From assembly GCF_900110955.1 (NCBI RefSeq), contig NZ_FOFR01000021.1, forward strand, positions 86,334 to 150,333: a stretch of 64,000 nt of DNA, given 5' to 3'. The notes beneath the pieces were generated by a model. It searched no databases and was not told where the DNA came from. It was given only the letters and a program-made list of their open reading frames with translations. How positions within the stretch are numbered: position 1 is the stretch's first letter; each line of letters opens with the position of its first letter. The position numbers and the translations under genes were made by a program. This DNA comes from Lentzea xinjiangensis (GTDB taxonomy: Bacteria > Actinomycetota > Actinomycetes > Mycobacteriales > Pseudonocardiaceae). Shown here piece by piece: positions 40,401 through 48,975 of the stretch.

Positions 40401-42554
40401 TCAGGCCGTTGCCGGGGCGTCCGCGAACCGTTCCGGCGCGTCGACCAGCCGCCAGTCCTGCGGCAGGCCTTGGACCTCGGCCGCGGCACCGCGGGCGGTG
40501 ATGTCCACAGTGGCCGGTCCGAGCCGCAGCTCCTTCAACCGGACCTCGCCCCACGCGGCCGGAAGCGCGGGGCGAAGCGCCACGGTGCGGCGCGGGACGT
40601 GCGGGTCCAGTCCGAGGAACGACCGGACCAGCAGCACCGGCGCCGCGCTCGCCCAGGCCTGGGGTGAGCACGACGTCGGGTAGGGCACCGGCGGCGAGAA
40701 CTCGTCGCGGGAGAAGCCGCAGAACAGTTCCGGCAGCCGTGCGCCGAACGCGGCAGCGGCGTCCAGGACGCCGGTGGCCAGCCGATGTGCCAGCGGGACC
40801 GCGCCGTCCAGGTGCGCGTACCGCAACAGCCCGGCCACGGCGATCGCCGTGTCGTGGGGCCACACCGAGCCGTTGTGGTAGCTCATCGGGTTGTACGCGC
40901 CCATCGACGCCGACAGCGTCCGCAGGCCGTAGCCGCTGTCCATGTCCTTGCCCGCCAACCGTTCGATCAGCACGGCGGCGTGTTCGTCGGGCACGATGCC
41001 GGTCCACAGGCAGTGCGCCACGTTGCTGGTCAACGCGTCGACCGGGCGCTTCCGGCCGTCGAGCGCGATGGCGTACCAGCCCTTGTCCGGCAGCCAGAAC
41101 CGGTCGGCGAACCGCTGCCGCAGCTCGTCCGCCGCGGCCCGGCAGCGCGCCGCCGTCGCGGTGTCGCCGAAGTGCTCGGCCATCTCCGCCCGCGCCCGCA
41201 GCGCCGCGTACACGTAGCCCTGAACCTCGCACAGCGCGATCGGGGTGTCGGCGATCCTGCCGGTGGCGTCGTTGACGCCGTCGAAGCTGTCCTTCCAGCC
41301 CTGGTTGGCCAGCCCGCGGTCGGTGGCCCTGCGGTACTCCACGAAACCGTCGCCGTCGCGGTCGCCGTACCGCTCGACCCACCGCAGGGCGGCGTCGGCG
41401 GCGGGCAGCAGGGACCGGACGGTCTGCTCCGGTGCGCCCCAGCGCCAGCACTCCGCCAGGAGCATCACGAACAACGGCGTCGAGTCCACGGTGCCGTAGT
41501 AGTGGCTGCCGCCGAGCACCCTGGCGCTGTCCGGCCCCAGGCGCAGCTCGTGCAGCACCCGGCCGGGTTCCTCCTCCGTGATCGGGTCGACCTTGGTGCC
41601 CTGCAGGTCGGCGAGCGTCTGCAGGGTGCCCAGACCGAGTCCCACGTCCAACGGCAGCGCCATCCACGCGGTGAGCAGGCTGTCGCGGCCGAACAACGTC
41701 ATGAACCACGGTGCCCCGGCGGCGACGAACGGCCGGTCGCCGCGCGCCTGGTCGTGGATCTGGAGCGCGCCGAGGTCGCTTTCGGTGCGCTGCAACACTT
41801 GGGTGAGCACGGCGTCGTCCGCGGCGATCACCGTGCTGGCCTCGCGCCACTCCCTGATCTTGCGCGCGGGACCGCTGCTCTCCAGCCCTTCCCCGCGGTG
41901 GAACTGGGGCTGCACCCTGCGGTTCGCGAGCGTCGGCTGCGCGACGACCTCGGTCGTCCACCGCTGTTTCGCCGGAACGACCACCCTCCAGGTCAGCGCG
42001 CCGGGCGTGACCAGCGGGTCCGCCGTCGCGGACACCGACATCCCGCGCGCGCCGTTGCCGCGGTCGGTCAGCCGCAGCTCGTCGCCGATCACGGTCAGCT
42101 CGCAACCGCCGTGCCCCCGGCCCTCCTTGACGGCGAACAGGTCGGCGAAGTCGGCGTCGACGTGCAGCGTGATCGTCACGGCACTCGCCTCGCGCCCCAG
42201 GTTCTGCAGCGTGATCGTCTCGCGCAGCCCGTCGCCGAGCAGGCGTTCGCGCGTCACCAGCAACGTGCTGTCGGCGTGCCCGAGCTGGGGCGGGCGGCGC
42301 AGCACGAACCGGGACGCGAACGCCTCCTGCGCGATCACCGACAGCGGGTGCTGCGGCTGGCCGTCCAGCCGCAGCTCCCAGCGCGACACCACCCTGGCGT
42401 CCCGGAAGAACAGCCCCTGCGCCCCACCGGGGCGGATGTCGCCGGTGGGGTCCGAGATGCAGAACGTGCTGCCCTCGACCAGGGTGACGACACCCGCGCC
42501 GACGACCGGCACCGGCTCGGTGCCGTTGAACGCCTGCGGCGCCCCGTCCGTCAT
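40401..42554 (-). CDS. Glycogen debranching enzyme-like amylo-alpha-1,6-glucosidase
   Basis: A 717-residue enzyme. The N-terminal GDE_N_bis domain (VVTLVEGSTFCISDPTGDIR, GLFFRDARVVSRWELRLDGQ) covers about residues 15-210. The remainder is an (alpha/alpha)6 barrel of the GH63/amylo-glucosidase type, with APWFMTLFGRDSLLTAWMAL, NQGWKDSFDGVN and YNPMSYHNGSVWPHDTAIAV; acid and base residues are expected in the last two. It may debranch glycogen or hydrolyse a glucosyl-glycerate or trehalose-like compound. The ATG at 42554 overlaps the stop of the glycosyltransferase gene, so both are controlled by the CIRCE promoter. Confidence 0.86.
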   Translation of the reverse strand: MTDGAPQAFNGTEPVPVVGAGVVTLVEGSTFCISDPTGDIRPGGAQGLFFRDARVVSRWELRLDGQPQHPLSVIAQEAFASRFVLRRPPQLGHADSTLLVTRERLLGDGLRETITLQNLGREASAVTITLHVDADFADLFAVKEGRGHGGCELTVIGDELRLTDRGNGARGMSVSATADPLVTPGALTWRVVVPAKQRWTTEVVAQPTLANRRVQPQFHRGEGLESSGPARKIREWREASTVIAADDAVLTQVLQRTESDLGALQIHDQARGDRPFVAAGAPWFMTLFGRDSLLTAWMALPLDVGLGLGTLQTLADLQGTKVDPITEEEPGRVLHELRLGPDSARVLGGSHYYGTVDSTPLFVMLLAECWRWGAPEQTVRSLLPAADAALRWVERYGDRDGDGFVEYRRATDRGLANQGWKDSFDGVNDATGRIADTPIALCEVQGYVYAALRARAEMAEHFGDTATAARCRAAADELRQRFADRFWLPDKGWYAIALDGRKRPVDALTSNVAHCLWTGIVPDEHAAVLIERLAGKDMDSGYGLRTLSASMGAYNPMSYHNGSVWPHDTAIAVAGLLRYAHLDGAVPLAHRLATGVLDAAAAFGARLPELFCGFSRDEFSPPVPYPTSCSPQAWASAAPVLLVRSFLGLDPHVPRRTVALRPALPAAWGEVRLKELRLGPATVDITARGAAAEVQGLPQDWRLVDAPERFADAPATA

Positions 42555-43756
42555 GCGACCTCTCCAGCGGCTTGCAGGCCGGCGCGTCCGCCGTCGTACA
42601 CGCGGTCGAGATCGCGGTCCAGGGCCGGGTAGTCGCGGCGGAGCTGCTGCAACGACGACCCGGCGGAAGACTCGATCGCGGCGCGGTACGCCGCCTCGTA
42701 CCCGGCGCCGAGCTCGTCGGTGCCGAAGTGCTGAGCCACGTGCTCGCGGCACTTCGCCGGGTCGATCGCCCGCACCGCCTCCAGCGCCGAGGGCAGCTCG
42801 CTCTCGTCGTCGAGCACCAGACCGGTGACCCCGTGGACGACGACTTCCGGCACCGCGCCGCGCCGCAGCGCGACCACCGGCGTGCCGCAGGCCATCGACT
42901 CGATCATCACCATGCCGAACGGCTCCTCCCACTGGATCGGGAAGAGCAGGCAGCGCGCCGACGCCAGCAACGCGCGCTTCTGCCTGGCGTCGGCCACGCC
43001 GAACACCCGGTCGTTCTCGGTCAGCCTCGGCCGGACCTCGCGCTCGAAGTACTCCTTCTCGACCGGCTCCGCGCACTTGCCGGCGAGCACCAGTGGCAGA
43101 CCGGCCGCGTGCGCCGCGTCCAGCGCCAGGTGCGGCGCCTTGTCCGGGTGGAATCGGCCGAGGAACAACGCGTAGTCCTGCTTGTACGGGTCGAACGGCC
43201 AGTCCGGCACGCGCAGTGCGTTGTGGACGGTCGCGACCCAGTTGAGGTCCGGTGCGAGCTCGCGCTGGCGGTCGCTGATCGCCACCAGGCTCACGTCGTC
43301 GCCGAGCTCCCGGTAGAAGCGGTGCATGTCGTCGTCGACGGGACCGTGCACGGTCAGCACCGTCGGCAGCCCTGTCGCGCGGTGTCCGGCCGCGTTGAGC
43401 GCACCGCCGAAGGTGTGGTCGTGCACCACGTCCACGCCCTCGCGGCGGGCCAGCTCCGCCACCGCGCGGCGGCTGGCCAGCGCGTGCATGATCTCCGGGT
43501 ACGGCTCACCCAGCCGTTCCGGCACCGTGCGGTCCCACACCGGGACGAACCCGGCCGAGGTGCCCGGCTGTCCGGCTCCGATCAGGGTGACGCGGTGACC
43601 GCGGTCGACCAGCGCGTCGGTGAGGTCGGCGACCACGGCCTCCACCCCGCCGTAGGCCTTGGGCGGGACGTCGAAGTAGGGCGGAACGATCATGGCGATC
43701 CGGAGCGGCCGGTTGGGCGGCGTCGGCGAGACGCCAGCGGAAGGCAGGCTGCTCAA
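42551..43756 (-). CDS. GT4-family glycosyltransferase
   Basis: A 401-residue enzyme of the GT-B fold. The N-terminal acceptor domain contains IAMIVPPYFDVPPKAYGGVE, and the C-terminal donor domain contains FLGRFHPDKAPHLALDA and the retaining EX7E motif in WEEPFGMVMIESMACGTPVV. Homologues use UDP- or ADP-glucose to make small glucosides or glucans. The start is TTG at 43756, five bases after GAGGAGG. It is the first gene of the operon and a perfect CIRCE element lies 33 bases upstream, so it should be heat-shock regulated through HrcA. Confidence 0.87.
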   Translation of the reverse strand: MSSLPSAGVSPTPPNRPLRIAMIVPPYFDVPPKAYGGVEAVVADLTDALVDRGHRVTLIGAGQPGTSAGFVPVWDRTVPERLGEPYPEIMHALASRRAVAELARREGVDVVHDHTFGGALNAAGHRATGLPTVLTVHGPVDDDMHRFYRELGDDVSLVAISDRQRELAPDLNWVATVHNALRVPDWPFDPYKQDYALFLGRFHPDKAPHLALDAAHAAGLPLVLAGKCAEPVEKEYFEREVRPRLTENDRVFGVADARQKRALLASARCLLFPIQWEEPFGMVMIESMACGTPVVALRRGAVPEVVVHGVTGLVLDDESELPSALEAVRAIDPAKCREHVAQHFGTDELGAGYEAAYRAAIESSAGSSLQQLRRDYPALDRDLDRVYDGGRAGLQAAGEVA

Positions 43757-43788
43757 GAGATCCTCCTCGAGCTACGAGCACACCACCA

Positions 43789-43815
43789 TTAGCACTCTCT
43801 GGCATTGAGTGCTAA
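43789..43815. promoter_or_regulatory. CIRCE element (HrcA operator), perfect match
   Basis: TTAGCACTC, nine bases (TCTGGCATT), GAGTGCTAA: both arms match the CIRCE consensus exactly and the spacer is the canonical length. HrcA binds this inverted repeat to repress groEL and dnaK operons. Here the next gene is a glycosyltransferase (start at 43756). The 43,816-44,074 stretch to its right contains no gene that I can support. Confidence 0.9.
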
Positions 43816-44074
43816 CAAGAGTTGATCACGCGAGGCAAGTCGAAGAGACGGGCGTCACACCTTCGGGGCGTCCGGTCCCGCTTCCGGGGGAGCCGCTTGA
43901 CACGTTTTCCGGTGCGCGCTAGACAAAAGTCGTCGCGGCCGGACGCCGGTCGGTCCGGAAGTGGTCGAGGTGCGTGGTGGCGCCACCCGTCCTTGCCGGT
44001 CCACTGTGGACTTCCGTCGACGAGCCGCCGGCCCGCAGCGGATCACCGCCCGCACGTGTTCCAGGAGGTTGGTC

Positions 44075-44245
44075 GTGGACTTCGACAAGCCCGTGCCGGA
44101 CGCGCTGGACCAGCAGCGGTTCGCCCGCCCCCAGGACGCCGCCGAGGACGAAGAGCTCGAGCACCTCACCATCGGAGAGGCTGACCCGGCCGATGTCGTC
44201 GACCAGCACCGGGTGGCACCGGTGGAACGTGAGCCGTGGCCCTGA
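44075..44245 (+). CDS. Small acidic hypothetical protein
   Basis: A 56-residue acidic protein starting at a GTG with a perfect AGGAGG six bases upstream. The sequence begins VDFDKPVPDALDQQRFARPQ, then EDEELEHLT and IGEADPADVVDQHRVAPVE. The repeated pattern PDALDQQR / PADVVDQHR is shared by small uncharacterised actinobacterial proteins. Function unknown. Confidence 0.7.
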   Translation: MDFDKPVPDALDQQRFARPQDAAEDEELEHLTIGEADPADVVDQHRVAPVEREPWP

Positions 44246-44305
44246 CGGTGGCACCGCGCCCGGTCGACGCTCCGCACGCCTCCCGTCGCATCGCCGGGGC
44301 GGCCG

Positions 44306-45568
44306 TCAGCGGCTTCCCGGCGGCCGCCCGGCCGCCCGGGCGGTGGAGCGGCCCGGCCGCGAGGGTGAGGCGGTGTCCGTGTCGGCGCCGTTGTCGGCCT
44401 GGCGTTCGGTGCGGCCGATCCCGTGCCAGTCCAGGCAGAGCACGGTGGCGTCGTCCTGGAGGTGGTCGCGGCAGGCACGCCTGACGGCCCTGGTCGCCGC
44501 CCGCACCACCTCCCTGGGGTGCAGCGCCGCGGTGTCGCGCAGCAGGGCGGGCAGGTCGACGCTGCCGGCGTCCCGTTCGACCATGCCGTCGGTGAGCAGC
44601 ATCAGCCGGTCCCCCGGCCGCAGGGCCAGCCGTTGCACCCGGTAGGGATGTGGCTTGACGCCGAAGAGCAGGTCGATCTCCAACACGAGCGGCTCCACCA
44701 CACCGTCGCGCAGCAGCAGCGGTGCGCAGTGCCCGGCGTTGACCAGTTCGACGGCTCCGTCGCTCAGGTGCACGCGCACCAGCAGCCCGGTGGCCAGTGA
44801 TCCCTGGCGGTGCTCCAGCAGGGCGCTGTTCGCCTGCCTGGCCTGCTCGGCCAGGCCCTCACCTGCCCGGCGGGCCCTGCGCAGCGCACCGACCAGCAGG
44901 GTCGCGGTCATCGCGGAGCCCACGTCGTGACCGACGGCGTCGGTCATCGACAGGTGCAGGACGTCGTGGCCCACGGCGTAGTCGTAGGTGTCGCCGCCGA
45001 TGTCGTGGGCGGGCACCAGGGCGCCCGCGACGGTGAACTGGGCCGCCTCGCAGCAGGACGCCGTGGGCAGCAGCTGGTGCTGGATCTCCGCGGCCAGGCT
45101 CATCGCCGTGGTGCGCCGGCCGGAGTGGTAGAGGTCGGTGAAGCGGCGGTCGGTGACGATGACGTAGGCGAGTGCGTGCGCGGCTTCGCCCAGTTGCGCC
45201 AGCACCTCCTCGTCGAGCGAAGGCACGGTCACCTCCAGCACGCCGACGCAGTCGCCGCGGTTGGTCACCGGCAGCACCACCCGCACCCCGTCGCCGTCCG
45301 GCTCCTGCCACGGCCGCTGGGTGCGCAGCACCTCCTCGTAGGCGCTGTCCCGCAGATCGACGCTCTCCGCGCCGCCCGCGCCGAGCTCGCGCGTGGTCGA
45401 GGCCAGCCGCACGAGCTGCTCGTCGCCGACGTCGATCAGCAGGAACGACACGGCGAAGGCGTCGAACCGCTTAGCCAGATCGCGCGCGACCACCTCGACC
45501 GATTCCACCGGAGGTGCGCTCTCGGCCGCTGCCAGCACATCGCCGGGTCGTAGCAGGGCACCGTCCAC
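44306..45568 (-). CDS. PP2C-type serine/threonine phosphatase (SpoIIE family) with GAF domain
   Basis: A 420-residue protein. Residues about 15-150 form a GAF-like sensor (RFDAFAVSFLLIDVGDEQLV, VRVVLPVTNRGDCVGVLEVT), and residues about 170-390 the SpoIIE phosphatase. The metal-binding aspartates are in HDIGGDTYDYAV, LSMTDAVGHDVGSAM, MLLTDGMVERD and DHLQDDATVLCLDW. It should dephosphorylate STAS anti-anti-sigma factors. The GTG at 45568 follows CGGAGG by five bases. The last 25 residues are basic and likely disordered. Two STAS genes in this window (5820, 27257) are candidate substrates. Confidence 0.88.
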   Translation of the reverse strand: MDGALLRPGDVLAAAESAPPVESVEVVARDLAKRFDAFAVSFLLIDVGDEQLVRLASTTRELGAGGAESVDLRDSAYEEVLRTQRPWQEPDGDGVRVVLPVTNRGDCVGVLEVTVPSLDEEVLAQLGEAAHALAYVIVTDRRFTDLYHSGRRTTAMSLAAEIQHQLLPTASCCEAAQFTVAGALVPAHDIGGDTYDYAVGHDVLHLSMTDAVGHDVGSAMTATLLVGALRRARRAGEGLAEQARQANSALLEHRQGSLATGLLVRVHLSDGAVELVNAGHCAPLLLRDGVVEPLVLEIDLLFGVKPHPYRVQRLALRPGDRLMLLTDGMVERDAGSVDLPALLRDTAALHPREVVRAATRAVRRACRDHLQDDATVLCLDWHGIGRTERQADNGADTDTASPSRPGRSTARAAGRPPGSR

Positions 45569-45656
45569 GGCAACCTCCGAGCAGTCGGGGACACACCCTA
45601 ACCGCACCGTCCACGTGGCCGGTCGCGACCAGGTCACCGACGGACGTCGGTTCCGG

Positions 45657-46892
45657 TCACCCGAGCCGGTCGCGGCGGCGCGTCAGCCAGGCGATCTCGG
45701 CGGTGTTGCCGGCCAGCTCGACGGCCCGGTCGTAGGCCGCGCGCGACTGCCGGCTGCGGCCCAGCCGGCGCAGCAGGTCCGCACGGGTGGCGTGGTAGGC
45801 GTGGTAGCCGGCCAACGGCTCGGCGAGCCGGTCGACGAGGGCCAGCGCCACCTCCGGACCGTCGAGCTCGGCCACGGCGACGGCCCGGTTGAGGGCGACC
45901 ACCGGGGAGGGGTCGAGGCGGACGAGCCGGTCGTAGAGGGCGAGCACCTGCGACCAGTCGGTGTCGCGCATGTCGCGGGCGGAGGTGTGCACGGCGTTGA
46001 TCGCGGCGAGGACCTGGTAGCGCCCTGGGGCCACCCCGGCGGCGGCAGCGGTCAGGCGTTCGCGCACCAGCCGGTGGCCCTCGGCGATCAGGTCCGCGTC
46101 CCAGGCCCCGCGGTCCTGCTCGTCGAGCGCGACCAGCTCGCCGCTCGCGGAGACCCTGGCGGTGCGGCGGGCCTCGGTGAGCAGCATCAGCGCCAGCAGC
46201 CCGGTGACCTCACCGTCGTCCGGCAGGAGCGCGCGGACCAGGCGGGTGAGGCGGATCGCCTCGGCGGTCAGGTCCTGCCGCACGGGGCCGGTGCCGGGAC
46301 CGGTGGCCAGGTAGCCCTCGTTGAAGACGAGGTACAGCACGGCCAGCACGCCGGACACGCGCTCCGGCAGGTCCTCGGCGGACGGCATCCGGTACGGGAT
46401 GCGCGCCGCCTTGATCTTGGCCTTCGCGCGGGTGATCCGCTGCCCCACGGCACCTTCGGCCACCAGGAAGGCGCGGGCGATCTCCGGCACGGTCAGACCG
46501 CCGACCAGGCGCAGCGTCAGCGCCAGGCGGGCTTCCGGCGCGAGCGCGGGGTGGCAGCAGGTGAAGAGCAACCGCAGCCGGTCGTCGTCGACGGCGCCGA
46601 GGGGCTCGGCCGGGGTGTCGCCGTGCACGATCCGCGCCTCCCTGTGCTTGTCGTCGCGCTTGCTCTCGCGCCGGATCCGGTCGATGGCCTTGCGGACGGC
46701 GGTGGTGGTCAGCCAGGCGCCGGGGCAGGGCGGCACGCCGTCGGCCGGCCACCGCTCCACGGCGGTCGCGAACGCCTCCGCGGCCGCCTCCTCGGCGATG
46801 TCGAGGTCACCGAACCGCCTGGCCAGGGTGGCGACCACCCGGGCCCACTCGCCGTGGTGGGCCCTGGTGACCGCCTCCGCGACGTCGTTCAC
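45657..46892 (-). CDS. ECF42-group RNA polymerase sigma factor with TPR-like C-terminal extension
   Basis: A 411-residue protein. Sigma region 2 reads LARRFGDLDIAEEAAAEAFA and region 4 LVGGLTVPEIARAFLVAEGA, then VGQRITRAKAKIKAA. The long C-terminal part (LYLVFNEGYLATG, ALYDRLVRLDPSPVVALNRA, RAAYDRAVELAGNTAEIAWL) is the helical extension of ECF42 sigma factors. The GTG at 46892 overlaps the stop of the DGPF gene (GTGA). In ECF42 systems the DGPF protein is the standard genomic partner and target. No anti-sigma factor is used; the extension is thought to control activity. Confidence 0.9.
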   Translation of the reverse strand: MNDVAEAVTRAHHGEWARVVATLARRFGDLDIAEEAAAEAFATAVERWPADGVPPCPGAWLTTTAVRKAIDRIRRESKRDDKHREARIVHGDTPAEPLGAVDDDRLRLLFTCCHPALAPEARLALTLRLVGGLTVPEIARAFLVAEGAVGQRITRAKAKIKAARIPYRMPSAEDLPERVSGVLAVLYLVFNEGYLATGPGTGPVRQDLTAEAIRLTRLVRALLPDDGEVTGLLALMLLTEARRTARVSASGELVALDEQDRGAWDADLIAEGHRLVRERLTAAAAGVAPGRYQVLAAINAVHTSARDMRDTDWSQVLALYDRLVRLDPSPVVALNRAVAVAELDGPEVALALVDRLAEPLAGYHAYHATRADLLRRLGRSRQSRAAYDRAVELAGNTAEIAWLTRRRDRLG

Positions 46893-47212
46893 AGGAACGG
46901 CCGGACCTCGATCTTGCGGTCGCAGACCCGCGACGCCTCGGCGGCGAGGGCGAGTGCCACGTCCAGGTCGGGGGCCTCCCACACCCAGAGGCCGGCGAGG
47001 TACTCCTTCGACTCCACGAAGGGCCCGTCGCTGACCACCGGCCGCTCGCCCCGGTTGTCCACGACCGTGGCGGTTCCGGTGTCGGCGAGCCCGCCCGCGA
47101 AGACCCAGTAGCCCTCGGCGATCAGCCGTTCGTTGAACGCGCTGATGGCGGGCCGGCGGTCCGTGCTGCCGGGGTTGCTCTTGTCGTCGATGACGGAAAC
47201 CAGGTACTGCAT
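46889..47212 (-). CDS. DGPF-domain (YCII-like) protein, ECF42 partner
   Basis: A 107-residue protein with the family motif VVSDGPFVESKEYLAGLWVW and a YciI-like ferredoxin fold (QYLVSVIDDKSNPGSTDRRP, EGYWVFAGGLADTGTATVVD). It is coupled to the ECF42 gene by a four-base overlap. DGPF proteins are the recurrent target genes of ECF42 sigma factors, and their biochemical activity is not established. Start: ATG at 47212, behind GGGATGA. Confidence 0.88.
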   Translation of the reverse strand: MQYLVSVIDDKSNPGSTDRRPAISAFNERLIAEGYWVFAGGLADTGTATVVDNRGERPVVSDGPFVESKEYLAGLWVWEAPDLDVALALAAEASRVCDRKIEVRPFL

Positions 47213-47265
47213 CTGCGGATCATCCCCTGCGGTGTCGGGAAAGCACTGATCTGTGGTCGGGGACT

Positions 47266-47883
47266 TCAGGCTGTCGCGTACCGCGGCCGCCCGGCGGGCC
47301 GGTGGACCCCGATCGTCACGCCCTTCGAGTCCACTCGCGACTCGACCAGGTCGAGCGCGAGGTCGCGGCCGGTCTCCGGGAACAGCCTCGTGCCCTGGCC
47401 GAGGACCACCGGGACCACGATCAGGGTCATCTCGTCGATGAGGTCGTTCTCCAGCAGCCACCGGACCAGGACGCCGCTGCCGTGCACCTGCAGCTCACCT
47501 CCCGGCTCGGCCTTCAGCTCCCGCACGGCTGCCGCGAGGTCGCCGGTCAGCACGGTGCTGCGCGGCCACACCGGATCGGCGAGCGTGGTCGACGCGACGT
47601 ACTTGGGCCTGGTGTTCAAGGCCCGCATGACGGGCTCCCAACCGGGGACGTCCTGCTCCGCCAGGGTCCCCCACCAGCCGGCGAACAGCTCGAAGGTGCG
47701 CCGGCCGAACAGGAACGCCTCGGCGCGCCGGTAGGTCTCGTTGATGAACGCCCATGTCTCGTCATCCCCCGCATTCCGCGCCCAGCCGCCGCGCTCGAAC
47801 CCGTTCCTGCGGTCGTCGGACGTGGCACCGTTTCCCTGCATCACCCCGTCGAGGGTGACCTGGGTCATGGTCGTCAGCTTCAC
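47266..47883 (-). CDS. Dihydrofolate reductase-like protein (RibD C-terminal family)
   Basis: A 205-residue protein with the RibD_C/DHFR-like fold. It opens MKLTTMTQVTLDGVMQGNGA and holds EAFLFGRRTFELFAGWW, LQVHGSGVLVRWLLENDLID and TLIVVPVVLGQGTRLFPE, the usual order in this family. Members are NADPH-dependent reductases of unknown substrate, not classical DHFR. The start is a GTG at 47883 with GGAGGA somewhat distant. It precedes the DGPF/ECF42 pair on the same strand, 53 bases away, and may be part of the same regulon. Confidence 0.83.
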   Translation of the reverse strand: MKLTTMTQVTLDGVMQGNGATSDDRRNGFERGGWARNAGDDETWAFINETYRRAEAFLFGRRTFELFAGWWGTLAEQDVPGWEPVMRALNTRPKYVASTTLADPVWPRSTVLTGDLAAAVRELKAEPGGELQVHGSGVLVRWLLENDLIDEMTLIVVPVVLGQGTRLFPETGRDLALDLVESRVDSKGVTIGVHRPAGRPRYATA

Positions 47884-48038
47884 GGTCGTGGTTCCTCCGC
47901 TCGGCGCCGCCCCCGGTGGACGGTCTCACCCGTGCTACGAACGCCACCGCCCCGATCCGACACCCCCTCCCGAATTCGTTACCGGAGCCACCAGTCGCGC
48001 ACGGGGTCTCCGGCGTCGCGGTGGTCGCTCGGACGGCG

Positions 48039-48971
48039 TCACGGCCTCGTCCGCGGCCGCCGGCGAGCGCGCGGCAGCGGGTGGGCCTCTCCTCCGGCGA
48101 CCACGGTGGTGCTCAGCCGGCCGATGCCCTCCACGGTGAGGGTGACGACGTCACCGGGCCGCAGCGCGGGCCGGTCGAGGCCGCGTCCCCACAGCTCCGC
48201 CAGGCATCCGCCGTTGCCGCAGGTGCCGGACGCGAGCACGTCCCCCGGACGCACCGGCGTCCCGCGCGAGGCGTAGGCGGTCATCTCCTCGAACGTCCAG
48301 CTCATGTTCGACAGCAGGTCCGAGCCGACCACCTCGCCGTTGACCTCCGCGGTCAGCGCGAGGCGCAGCAGGCCTTCCCCGTCCCGCCGGGACTCGAGCT
48401 CGTCGGGGGTGACGAGCCAGGGCCCCAGGGTGGTCGCGCCGTCCTTGCCCTTGCACGGCCCCAGGCCCACCGCCATCTCCGCGGTCTGCAGGTCGCGCGC
48501 CGACCAGTCGTTGCAGATCGTGTAACCGGCGATGTGGTCGCGGGCCTGCTCGGGCGTGAGGTCGCGGCCCTCTCGCCCGATGACGGCGGCGACCTCCAGC
48601 TCGAAGTCGAACCGTTCGCAGCCCGGCGGCACGGGCACGTCGTCCCGCGGGCCGAGGACGGCGTGCGGGCTGGTGAAGTAGAACGTCGGTGCGGCGTACC
48701 ACTGCCCGGGCACGCCCGCTCCTGCCCGCATCCCCTCCACGTGCTCCTCGAAGGTGACGAAGTCCCGCACCGACGGCGGCCGGAGCGGCGCGAGCAGCCG
48801 CACCGCCGAGACGTGCGGTCCCGGCGGTGCGGAGAGCGCGGCCGCGCCCGCGGCGGCCAGGTCACCGAGGACCTCGGCCAGCGATCCCGCGTCGACCGGG
48901 TGGAGCAGGTCGTCGGCGTCGAGCACACCGGCTCGTTCGTTCCCCTCGTACGAGTACGTCGCGAACCTCAT
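48039..48971 (-). CDS. Fumarylacetoacetate hydrolase-family protein (FAH 1 of ring-cleavage operon)
   Basis: A 310-residue enzyme of the FAH superfamily. The metal-binding acidic residues lie in RFDFELEVAAVIGREG and AGYTICNDWSARDLQ, and GPWLVTPDEL and SGTCGNGGC-like segments follow the family order. It should act on an acylpyruvate-type or 2-hydroxy-muconate-type product of ring cleavage, as hydrolase, isomerase or decarboxylase. Last gene of a six-gene operon, four bases behind the extradiol dioxygenase stop. Confidence 0.87.
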   Translation of the reverse strand: MRFATYSYEGNERAGVLDADDLLHPVDAGSLAEVLGDLAAAGAAALSAPPGPHVSAVRLLAPLRPPSVRDFVTFEEHVEGMRAGAGVPGQWYAAPTFYFTSPHAVLGPRDDVPVPPGCERFDFELEVAAVIGREGRDLTPEQARDHIAGYTICNDWSARDLQTAEMAVGLGPCKGKDGATTLGPWLVTPDELESRRDGEGLLRLALTAEVNGEVVGSDLLSNMSWTFEEMTAYASRGTPVRPGDVLASGTCGNGGCLAELWGRGLDRPALRPGDVVTLTVEGIGRLSTTVVAGGEAHPLPRARRRPRTRP

Positions 48972-48975
48972 GGCG

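Noticed and set aside
39187..42105. Long minus-strand frame over the Pit and debranching genes
   Set aside because: The translation is R/G-rich without motifs; the real genes here are in other frames or on the other strand.
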